Positions 1 through 8,624 of a stretch of DNA of 8,624 nucleotides are shown in pieces. Numbering within the stretch: the first letter of the stretch is position 1; every line of letters begins with the position of its first letter. This DNA is from Candidatus Adiutrix sp. (GTDB taxonomy: Bacteria > Desulfobacterota > Desulfarculia > Adiutricales > Adiutricaceae): assembly GCA_031286085.1 (NCBI GenBank), contig JAITUX010000135.1, positions 1 through 8,624 of the forward strand. Reading direction: 5' to 3'. Both the position numbers and the translations under genes were made by a program. Under the pieces are notes generated by a model. It ran no database searches. It saw nothing but the letters and a program-made list of their open reading frames with translations, and was not told where the DNA came from.

Positions 1-3375
<3,375 letters not shown>

Positions 3376-3381
3376 GGTCGT

Positions 3382-3387
3382 CTCCTT
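3382..3387 (-). promoter_or_regulatory. Shine-Dalgarno site deciding the GTG start of rpoC
   Basis: On the minus strand AAGGAG is followed by a 6-nt spacer (ACGACC) and GTG at 3375. The rpoB stop TGA (3396-3398) lies just upstream, so the SD sits in the 20-nt gap and ribosomes ending rpoB could re-initiate nearby. The numbering of the first zinc ribbon (C70/C72/C85/C88) supports this start. Confidence 0.9.
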
Positions 3388-3395
3388 TTGTCCAA

Positions 3396-6300
3396 TCAGT
3401 CCGCGCCGTCGGCGCCGGCCGTGCCGGTCATAATTTCGGCCAGCGGTTCCGGGAGATCGGTCGGGGCGGGGCGGGCCTCGGCCCCGGCCTCGGCCCCGGC
3501 GTCCTCCATGTCCACGTCCAGGCCCAGGGATTGCAGTTCCTTGACCAGCACGTTGAAGCTCTCCGGGAGGCCCGCTTCCAGGATGTTGTCGCCCTTGACG
3601 ATCTTTTCATACATCCTGGTGCGGCCGGCCACGTCGTCGCTTTTCACGGTCAGGAACTCCTGCAGGCTGTAGGAGGCGCCGTAGGCCTCCATGGCCCAGA
3701 CCTCCATCTCGCCCAGGCGCTGGCCGCCGAACTGGGCCTTGCCCCCCAGGGGCTGCTGGGTGACCAGGGAGTAGGGGCCGATGGAGCGGGCGTGAATCTT
3801 GTCGTCCACCAGGTGGTGGAGCTTGAGCATGTACATGATGCCCACGGTCACTTCGTTTTCGAATCGCTCGCCGGTGCGTCCGTCGCGCAGCACGGTCTGG
3901 CCTATTTCCGGCAGGCCGGCTTCCCGGAGAATCTCCTTGATCTCCGACTCCGCCGCCCCGTCGAAGACCGGGGTGGCCACATGGAGGCCCCGGCGGGAGC
4001 GGTCGGCCAGTTCCAGGATCTCGTCGTCGCCCAGGTCCCGGCACCAGCGCTCGTAGGCCCGCGGCCCCAGGAGTTTCTTGAGCTTCCGGCGCAGAAGCTC
4101 CTTGGCGGCGCCGTCCACCAGTTCCCCGATCTGGCGGCCCAGTTCCAGGCTGGCCCAGCCCAGGTGGGTTTCCATGATCTGCCCCACGTTCATGCGGCTG
4201 GGCACCCCCAGGGGGTTGAGCACCAGGTCCACGGGCGTCCCGTCCTCGAAGAAGGGCATGTCCTCTTCCGGCAGAATCCGCGAGACCACCCCCTTGTTGC
4301 CGTGGCGGCCGGCCATCTTGTCGCCCACGGAAAGCTTGCGCTTCATGGCCACATAGACCTTGACCATCTTGATGACGCCCGGGGGCATCTCGTCGCCCTT
4401 CTTGAGCTTGGCCACGCGCCGCTCAAAGATCAGGCGGATGAGTTCCGCCTGCTCCTCGTAGTCGGCCACGATGCGGCCCACGGCCTGGGCTATGGCCCCG
4501 CTCTTGTCTTCCGCCAACTGGGCCTTGGCCCAGGCGGAGGGGGCTATCTGGTCCACCGCCTCGGCCGTGACCACGTCCTTCTTCTTAAGGCTCGGGCTGT
4601 GCTTGCGGCCGTCGGAGACCGGCCCGGCCAGGGTCTTGCCCTCCAGGTATTCCCGGAGGCGCTGCTGGGTGTTCTTGGTGATGATGTGGAGCTCGTCCTC
4701 CTGGTCCTTCATCAGCCGGGCGATCTCGTCGTTTTCAATCTGCTGGCAGCGCTCGTCCTTGTCCACCCCCTTGCGGTAGAAGACCCGGGCGTCGATGACC
4801 GTGCCCTCGACCCCCGGCGGCACCCGGAGGGAGGTGTCCTTCACGTCGGAGGCCTTCTCCCCGAAGATGGCCCGCAACAGCTTCTCCTCGGGCGAGAGCT
4901 GGGTTTCGCCCTTGGGGGTTATCTTGCCCACCAGGATGTTGCCGGGCTTGACCTCGGCCCCGATGCGGATGATGCCCGCGCCGTCCAGGTTGGCCAGGGA
5001 ATCCTCGCCCAGGTTGGGGATGTCGCGGGTTATCTCCTCCGGGCCCAGCTTGGTGTCGCGGGCCACGGTCTCGAACTCCTCGATGTGGACCGAGGTGAAG
5101 ACATCCTCCTTGACCAGGCGCTCGGACACCAGGATGGAATCCTCGAAGTTGTAGCCGCCCCAGGTCATGAAGGCCACCATCACGTTCCGGCCCAGGGCCA
5201 GTTCGCCCATTTCCGTGGCCGGCCCGTCGGCGATGATCTGGCCCTTGCGCACCAGGTCGCCGGTCTTGGCTATGGGGCGCTGGTTGAAGCAGGTGCTCTG
5301 GTTGGTGCGCTGGAACTTGGTGAGCTTGTAGATGTTGACCCACTGGCCGGAGGCGTCGGCCTCGCGGTCGGTGTAGCGCACCACGATGCGCGAGGCGTCG
5401 GCGTCCTCCACCACCCCGTCATACTTGGCCACCACCGTGACCCCGGAGTCGCGGGCCACCACCGCCTCGATGCCCGTGCCCACCAGGGGGGCGTCGGTGC
5501 GGAGCAAGGGCACGGCCTGGCGCTGCATGTTGGAGCCCATCAGGGCGCGGTTGGCGTCGTCGTGCTCCAGGAAGGGCACCAGGGAGGCGGCCACCGAAAC
5601 CAGCTGGTTGGGCGAAACGTCCATGAGGCGCACTTCCTCCTTGGGCACCAGCATGAACTCGCCGTTGACGTGGCAGGGCACCTGTTCCGGCACCAGGCGG
5701 CCATGGCCGTCCAGGGCCACGTTGGCCTGGGCCACGGGCAGATCCTTTTCCTCCAGGGCGGTCAGGTAGCGCACCTCGTTCGTGGCCAGGCCGTCCCGCA
5801 CCAGGCGGTAGGGCGTCTCGATGAAGCCGTAGCCGTTGACCCGGGCGTAGGTGGACAGGGAGACGATAAGGCCTATGTTGGGCCCTTCCGGCGTCGCGAT
5901 GGGGCAGATGCGCCCGTAATGGGTGGGGTGGACGTCGCGGACCTCGAAGCCGGCCCGGTCGCGGGTCAGGCCGCCGGGCCCCAGGGCCGACAGGCGGCGC
6001 TTGTGGGTTATCTCCGACAGGGGGTTGTTCTGGTCCATGAACTGGCTGAGCTGGCTGGTGCCGAAGAATTCCTTGACCACGGCCGAAACGGGCTTGGAAT
6101 TGATGAGGTCGTGGGGCATGAGGGTATCGACTTCCTGGAGGCTCATGCGTTCCTTGATGGCCCTTTCCATGCGCACCAGGCCCACCCGGTACTGGTTCTC
6201 CAGAAGTTCGCCCACGGACCGCACCCGCCGGTTGCCCAGGTGGTCTATGTCGTCCACTTCGCTGGTGGGGTCGTCCTTGAGCTTGACCAGTTCCTTGACC

Positions 6301-7628
6301 GCGGCCAGGATGTCCAGGGGCCGGAGCACCTGGACGCTCAGGTCCGCGGCCTGTTCGTTCAAACCCTGGTCGCCGAAAAGCCTGAGGTTGAGCTTGAGCC
6401 GCCCCACCGGCGACAAATCGTAGTGTTCGGGGTTGAAAAACAGGTTGTCGAAAAAGGTCTGGGCCACTTCCGGGGTGGGCGGGGTGGAGGGCCGGATCTT
6501 GCGGTAGATCTCGAAAACCGCCTCCTGGGTGGTCTCCACCTTGTCCAGGGCCAGGGTGTCGCGGAAGGAGGAACTGACGCTGGAATGGTCGATGAACAAC
6601 AGGGGCAGCTCGGTGACGCCGGCGGCCATGAGGTTCGCCAGGGCCTCTTCGGTCAACGGCTCGTTCAGGCCGATGAGTATTTCGCCCGTCTCGGGGTTGA
6701 TGATGTCGCGGGCCGCGTAGCGCCCGAAGAAGTCGTCCAGGGCGGCCTCGGTTTCGCGCACGCCCATCTCCTCCAGGCGGCGGGCGGCCATCTTGGTTAT
6801 CTTCTTGCCCCTTTTGACCAGGGCGCGCCCCGTCTCGGGGTCCATGATGTCGGCCTGGACCTTCTGGCCTATGAGCAGGTGGGGGGCCACGTCGCGGAAG
6901 ACCCGGCCGTCCCTGAAGCGCAGTATGTCCTTGTCGTAGAAGTAATCCAGAAGGTCCTGGGAGGTGTAGCCCAGGGCCTTCAGCAAAAGGGTCACCGGGA
7001 ACTTGCGGCGGCGGTCGATGCGGACGTAGATGATGTCCTTGGGGTCCATCTCCAAATCCAGCCAGGAGCCGCGCATGGGTATGACGCGGGCCGAGTAGAG
7101 TATCTTGCCCGAGGAATGGGTCTTGCCCTTGTCGTGGTCGAAGAAGATGCCCGGGGAGCGGTGGAGCTGGGAGATGATGACCCGCTCGGTGCCGTTGACT
7201 ATGAAGGTGCCCTGGGCGGTCATGAGGGGCAGGGTGCCGAAGTAGATCTCCTGTTCCTTGACCCCGCCCCTGATGGTCTTGAGCCCGGTTTCCTTGTCCT
7301 GGTCGTAAACCTCCAGGGCCACCCTTATTTTAAGGGGGGCTTCGTAAGTCATGCCCTTGGCCAGGCACTCGTCGACTTCGTATTTGACCTCGTCGAAACT
7401 GTAGGATATGAATTCCAGGTTGGCCAGGCCGGAAAAATCGCGTATGGGGAAGACGCTCTTGAAGACCGCCTGGAGGCCGTGGAGGGCCCGTTCTTCCGGC
7501 GGCGTGTCCTTCTGGAGAAAACGCTCGTAGGAACAGCGCTGCATCTCGATGAGATTGGGCATGTCCGTAATCTGTTCGGTCTTGCCGAAGTTCTTGCGGA
7601 TGCGGAGATTGCTGTTGCGGCTGGACAT
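3396..7628 (-). CDS. rpoB: DNA-directed RNA polymerase subunit beta
   Basis: Beta is the second large catalytic subunit of RNA polymerase, forming the opposite pincer and part of the active centre. The product is 1410 residues, somewhat longer than the 1342 of E. coli. N-terminal landmarks are [18 protein letters not shown] (13-30), [20 protein letters not shown] (129-148) and IDRRRKFP (204-211). Residues of about 250-400 match the E. coli SI1 (beta-i4) region in layout. The rifampicin region spans about 521-588; with an offset of +16 from E. coli, D532, H542 and S547 correspond to D516, H526 and S531 and are wild type, so rifampicin sensitivity is expected from these positions. YNFEDS is at 826-831 (E829, D830). 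The active-site segment [12 protein letters not shown] is at 1102-1113 (K1104, K1112). The C-terminal clamp-binding part includes [20 protein letters not shown] (1295-1314). Oddities are Ala578 where Glu562 is usual in E. coli numbering, and an acidic/Ala-rich tail after about residue 1375. ATG is preceded by AAGGAG with a 5-nt spacer. rpoC follows 20 nt downstream. Confidence 0.99.
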   Translation of the reverse strand: MSSRNSNLRIRKNFGKTEQITDMPNLIEMQRCSYERFLQKDTPPEERALHGLQAVFKSVFPIRDFSGLANLEFISYSFDEVKYEVDECLAKGMTYEAPLKIRVALEVYDQDKETGLKTIRGGVKEQEIYFGTLPLMTAQGTFIVNGTERVIISQLHRSPGIFFDHDKGKTHSSGKILYSARVIPMRGSWLDLEMDPKDIIYVRIDRRRKFPVTLLLKALGYTSQDLLDYFYDKDILRFRDGRVFRDVAPHLLIGQKVQADIMDPETGRALVKRGKKITKMAARRLEEMGVRETEAALDDFFGRYAARDIINPETGEILIGLNEPLTEEALANLMAAGVTELPLLFIDHSSVSSSFRDTLALDKVETTQEAVFEIYRKIRPSTPPTPEVAQTFFDNLFFNPEHYDLSPVGRLKLNLRLFGDQGLNEQAADLSVQVLRPLDILAAVKELVKLKDDPTSEVDDIDHLGNRRVRSVGELLENQYRVGLVRMERAIKERMSLQEVDTLMPHDLINSKPVSAVVKEFFGTSQLSQFMDQNNPLSEITHKRRLSALGPGGLTRDRAGFEVRDVHPTHYGRICPIATPEGPNIGLIVSLSTYARVNGYGFIETPYRLVRDGLATNEVRYLTALEEKDLPVAQANVALDGHGRLVPEQVPCHVNGEFMLVPKEEVRLMDVSPNQLVSVAASLVPFLEHDDANRALMGSNMQRQAVPLLRTDAPLVGTGIEAVVARDSGVTVVAKYDGVVEDADASRIVVRYTDREADASGQWVNIYKLTKFQRTNQSTCFNQRPIAKTGDLVRKGQIIADGPATEMGELALGRNVMVAFMTWGGYNFEDSILVSERLVKEDVFTSVHIEEFETVARDTKLGPEEITRDIPNLGEDSLANLDGAGIIRIGAEVKPGNILVGKITPKGETQLSPEEKLLRAIFGEKASDVKDTSLRVPPGVEGTVIDARVFYRKGVDKDERCQQIENDEIARLMKDQEDELHIITKNTQQRLREYLEGKTLAGPVSDGRKHSPSLKKKDVVTAEAVDQIAPSAWAKAQLAEDKSGAIAQAVGRIVADYEEQAELIRLIFERRVAKLKKGDEMPPGVIKMVKVYVAMKRKLSVGDKMAGRHGNKGVVSRILPEEDMPFFEDGTPVDLVLNPLGVPSRMNVGQIMETHLGWASLELGRQIGELVDGAAKELLRRKLKKLLGPRAYERWCRDLGDDEILELADRSRRGLHVATPVFDGAAESEIKEILREAGLPEIGQTVLRDGRTGERFENEVTVGIMYMLKLHHLVDDKIHARSIGPYSLVTQQPLGGKAQFGGQRLGEMEVWAMEAYGASYSLQEFLTVKSDDVAGRTRMYEKIVKGDNILEAGLPESFNVLVKELQSLGLDVDMEDAGAEAGAEARPAPTDLPEPLAEIMTGTAGADGAD

Positions 7629-7633
7629 GGACT

Positions 7634-7639
7634 CTCCTT
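7634..7639 (-). promoter_or_regulatory. Shine-Dalgarno site of rpoB
   Basis: The minus strand reads AAGGAG, then AGTCC, then ATG at 7628. The strong match and 5-nt spacer fix the start, and the encoded N-terminus ([16 protein letters not shown]) agrees with the family. Confidence 0.9.
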
Positions 7640-7646
7640 TTCATCC

Positions 7647-7661
7647 GGGGCCGCCGGCCCC
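7647..7661 (-). promoter_or_regulatory. GC hairpin just upstream of the rpoB Shine-Dalgarno
   Basis: The plus strand reads ggggcc-gcc-ggcccc, a perfect 6-bp all-GC stem with a 3-nt loop. On the transcript its 3' base is 7 nt before the SD AAGGAG. It could shape access to the ribosome binding site or simply be a stable leader structure; no function can be shown from sequence alone. Confidence 0.5.
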
Positions 7662-7795
7662 AGACCCCATAGCCGGCGGGCTTTAGTCCCAACGCGGGGA
7701 CCGGCAGCCGGGGCCGGAAGGTCGCTGGCATGATAATATCGTTGAAACCCCGGGCGACAGACCACCCTTGCCCGGAGCGGGTTGGAGAGACCTGG

Positions 7796-7852
7796 GGCGG
7801 CCCGCCGTTCCCCTTACGTCCGCCGCGGACGGAAGGGGAACGGCGGGCCGCC
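7796..7852. repeat. 57-nt near-perfect palindrome between rplL and rpoB
   Basis: Two 28-nt arms (7796-7823 and 7825-7852) flank a single central C at 7824. They are reverse complements at 27 of 28 positions; the one mismatch is A7816 opposite G7832. As RNA this would fold into a very stable, almost uninterrupted stem of more than 20 bp. On the minus-strand transcript no U-run follows it, so it is not a standard intrinsic terminator. Likely candidates are an RNase III processing site (as in the E. coli rplL-rpoB spacer) or a REP-like repeated palindrome. The inverted repeat itself is directly visible; the role is inferred. Confidence 0.85.
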
Positions 7853-7873
7853 GACAGGCGGTTTTGAGGTGAT

Positions 7874-7895
7874 CCCGGCCTAAAGAAAGGCCAGG
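7874..7895 (-). promoter_or_regulatory. Small GC hairpin in the rplL-rpoB spacer
   Basis: On the transcript CCTGGCC and GGCCGGG can pair as a 7-bp stem with one G-U pair around an 8-nt loop (UUUCUUUA). It lies between the attenuator-like hairpin and the 57-nt palindrome. Its role is unknown. Confidence 0.45.
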
Positions 7896-7899
7896 ATTC

Positions 7900-7938
7900 A
7901 AAAAGAGCGGATTAATGGGGACAAAAAGCCCATTAATC
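7900..7938 (-). terminator. Attenuator-like hairpin and U-run directly after rplL
   Basis: On the minus strand GATTAATGGG and CCCATTAATC form a perfect 10-bp stem (7929-7938 with 7910-7919) around a 9-nt loop CTTTTTGTC. After CGCTC comes TTTTT (7900-7904). The stem begins 2 nt after the rplL stop TGA (7941-7943). The 5-nt gap before the U-run and the AT-rich stem half make it a weak terminator. That suits partial termination, allowing more rplL than rpoB transcript, as known at this position in E. coli. Confidence 0.55.
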
Positions 7939-7940
7939 AA

Positions 7941-8330
7941 TCATTTCAATTCGACTTTGGCGCCTACGGCTTCAAGCTGCTTCTTGAATTTTTCGGCCTC
8001 TTCCTTGGTGACGCCTTCCTTGACGTTCTGGGGGGCCCCTTCGACCAAGTCCTTGGCCTCCTTGAGGCCCAGGCCGGAAACGATGGCCCGGACTTCCTTG
8101 ATGACGTCTATTTTCTTGGCCCCGGCTTCCACCAGCACCACGGTGAACTCGGTCTGTTCCTCCACGGCCTGGGCGGCTTCGCCCGGGCCGGCGACGCCCG
8201 GGGCGGCCAGGGCCACGGGGGCGGCGGCGGAGACGCCGAAGGTCTCCTCCAGTTCCTTGATCAGTTCGCTCAACTCCAGGACGGTCATGTTCTTCAGGAA
8301 CTCAATGACATCGGCTTTGGAAACGCTCAT
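7941..8330 (-). CDS. rplL: 50S ribosomal protein L7/L12
   Basis: L7/L12 forms the multi-copy flexible stalk of the large subunit that recruits translation factors and stimulates their GTPase activity. The 129-residue product has the usual three parts. An N-terminal dimerisation domain occupies about 1-33 ([20 protein letters not shown]). An Ala/Pro/Gly-rich hinge occupies about 34-56. A C-terminal factor-binding domain occupies about 58-129, with KIDVIKEVR at 73-81, [12 protein letters not shown] at 86-97 and the final VELK. I chose ATG at 8330, preceded by AAGGA with an 8-nt spacer. The frame is open up to a GTG at 8357, but that would place the SD inside the coding sequence and add nine residues not found in the family. 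It lies 88 bp after rplJ and 312 bp before rpoB. Confidence 0.98.
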   Translation of the reverse strand: MSVSKADVIEFLKNMTVLELSELIKELEETFGVSAAAPVALAAPGVAGPGEAAQAVEEQTEFTVVLVEAGAKKIDVIKEVRAIVSGLGLKEAKDLVEGAPQNVKEGVTKEEAEKFKKQLEAVGAKVELK

Positions 8331-8338
8331 GGTCAATA

Positions 8339-8362
8339 TCCTTTCACCGGGCTCCACCCGGT
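8339..8362 (-). promoter_or_regulatory. rplL ribosome binding site with a flanking hairpin
   Basis: On the transcript ACCGGG-TGGAG-CCCGGT (8346-8362) is a perfect 6-bp stem with a 5-nt loop. It is followed at once by GAAAGGA, whose AAGGA core (8339-8343) is the SD, then 8 nt and ATG at 8330. The stem stops right at the SD without covering it, so it may hold the site open. L12 must be made in excess over L10, so an efficient start is expected. Confidence 0.6.
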
Positions 8363-8382
8363 TCTTTTAAACTTTCGGGGCC

Positions 8383-8396
8383 GGGGCGGCCCGCCG
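8383..8396. repeat. 14-nt direct repeat shared by two spacers of the operon (copy 1; copy 2 at 7794-7807)
   Basis: ggggcggcccgccg occurs exactly at 8383-8396 (rplJ-rplL spacer) and at 7794-7807 (edge of the 57-nt palindrome in the rplL-rpoB spacer). It could be the core of a genome-wide REP-like element or a chance match in GC-rich DNA; one window cannot decide. Confidence 0.45.
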
Positions 8397-8402
8397 GCGG
8401 GC
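8389..8402. repeat. GC palindrome in the rplJ-rplL spacer
   Basis: gcccgccggcgggc is a perfect 14-nt palindrome lying 16 nt beyond the rplJ stop on the transcript. An alternative pairing uses cggcccg (8387-8393) with cgggccg (8406-8412). It shares a 14-nt stretch with the large palindrome downstream of rplL. No U-run adjoins it, so it is not a terminator of the usual kind. Confidence 0.5.
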
Positions 8403-8418
8403 TCCCGGGCCGTTCATT

Positions 8419-8624
8419 TCAGGCCGCGGCCTTTTCTTTCTGGTCGCGTATGGCGGCCAGGGCGTAAAGAAGCTTCCGGGGCACGGCCGCCATGACCCGG
8501 ACGAAACCGGCGGGCACGGCGTTCAGGGCCCCCAGGAAGGCGGCCAGGAGAGCCTCGCGGCCCGGCAGGTTGGCCAGGGCCTTGATCTGGTCCGGGGTCA
8601 GGGTTTTGGCGCCCAAAAGGCCGC
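8419..8624 (-). CDS. rplJ: 50S ribosomal protein L10, C-terminal 67 residues (5' part beyond the right edge)
   Basis: L10 anchors L7/L12 dimers to the base of the ribosomal stalk through its long C-terminal helix. The visible part starts at GLLGAKTLTPDQIKALANLP, the family's conserved approach to that helix, and ends KEKAAA before TGA at 8419-8421. The frame is open to the window edge; the TTG at 8616 is an internal Leu codon, not a start. After the conserved PxREALLAAFLGAL segment, the helix GFVRVMAAVPRKLLYALAAI is about 12 residues longer than in E. coli. That suggests room for three L12 dimers instead of two. rplL follows after 88 bp. Confidence 0.93.
   Translation of the reverse strand, partial: GLLGAKTLTPDQIKALANLPGREALLAAFLGALNAVPAGFVRVMAAVPRKLLYALAAIRDQKEKAAA

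Larger units (their letters stand above)
7629..7940 (-). promoter_or_regulatory. Structured 312-bp rplL-rpoB intergenic leader
   Basis: No gene is supported in this stretch. It contains four inverted repeats, in transcript order: the attenuator-like hairpin next to the rplL stop, a small GC hairpin, a 57-nt palindrome, and a GC hairpin before the rpoB SD. Between the palindrome and the last hairpin (about 7665-7795) I see only a single TATTAT hexamer (7733-7738) with no convincing -35 element. In E. coli the equivalent spacer, of similar length, holds a partial terminator and an RNase III site that set the ratio of L7/L12 to polymerase subunits. The same role here is an inference from position and structure. 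Confidence 0.7.

Noticed and set aside
6570..6880. Possible unusual insertion in beta at about residues 250-350
   Set aside because: The segment follows the layout of the SI1 (beta-i4) region of E. coli beta, including ITxxxxxxLE and [14 protein letters not shown] motifs, so it is an ordinary lineage domain.
3531..7733. 1400-codon plus-strand open frame opposite rpoB
   Set aside because: It is in the frame exactly complementary to rpoB codons and exists because rpoB lacks TTA, CTA and TCA. Its His/Gly/Leu/Ala/Val-rich product has no recognisable domain, while rpoB is certain.
7733..7738. TATTAT as a -10 box of an internal rpoB promoter
   Set aside because: No convincing -35 hexamer lies 16-18 nt upstream, and a single AT-rich hexamer is weak evidence.
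7683..7940. 85-codon minus-strand open frame filling much of the rplL-rpoB spacer
   Set aside because: It would start at TTG directly after the rplL stop, has no SD, runs through the hairpins and encodes Pro/Arg/Gly-rich sequence with no family resemblance.
8331..8357. Upstream GTG start for rplL, adding nine residues
   Set aside because: The SD (8339-8343) would lie inside the coding sequence, and the family N-terminus matches the ATG at 8330.
7915..8370. 151-codon plus-strand open frame opposite rplL
   Set aside because: Ser/Thr/Ala-rich antisense shadow of rplL with no recognisable domain.

Overview
The window is a GC-rich (about 60-65% by eye) bacterial segment. It carries the core rplJ-rplL-rpoB-rpoC block, read entirely on the minus strand. 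From right to left it holds the last 67 codons of rplJ (ribosomal protein L10), complete rplL (L7/L12), complete rpoB (RNA polymerase beta, 1410 residues) and the first 1125 codons of rpoC (beta-prime), which runs off the left edge. Beta and beta-prime look most like those of Desulfobacterota (former Deltaproteobacteria). That placement rests on remembered family sequences, so the order or family is not resolved.

Layout. rplJ ends at 8419. An 88-bp spacer holds a GC palindrome and a short hairpin directly before the rplL Shine-Dalgarno (SD). rplL occupies 7941-8330. A 312-bp spacer (7629-7940) follows, with four hairpin-forming elements: an attenuator-like hairpin 2 nt after the rplL stop, a small GC hairpin, a 57-nt near-perfect palindrome, and a GC hairpin just upstream of the rpoB SD. 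rpoB occupies 3396-7628. Only 20 nt separate it from rpoC, which starts with GTG at 3375 behind a strong SD. The arrangement fits one transcription unit in which the rplL-rpoB spacer lowers polymerase-subunit expression relative to L12. E. coli does this at the same place with an attenuator and an RNase III site.

The gene content is housekeeping. I see no mobile element, CRISPR array, tRNA or accessory system. The most unusual feature is in rpoC. In the trigger-loop insertion region (the site of SI3 in E. coli), beta-prime reads normally up to YGAHLK (residues 993-998). It then departs from the expected short turn and WDP motif into at least 127 residues of Ala/Leu/Glu/Lys-rich, probably helical sequence that reaches the window edge. 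This looks like a lineage-specific insertion nested inside SI3. Smaller oddities are an Ala in place of a normally conserved Glu beside the rifampicin pocket of beta, an acidic/Ala-rich beta C-terminal tail, and an L10 C-terminal helix long enough for a third L12 dimer.

The very long plus-strand open frames opposite rpoB and rpoC are codon-usage shadows: these genes almost never use TTA, CTA or TCA codons.
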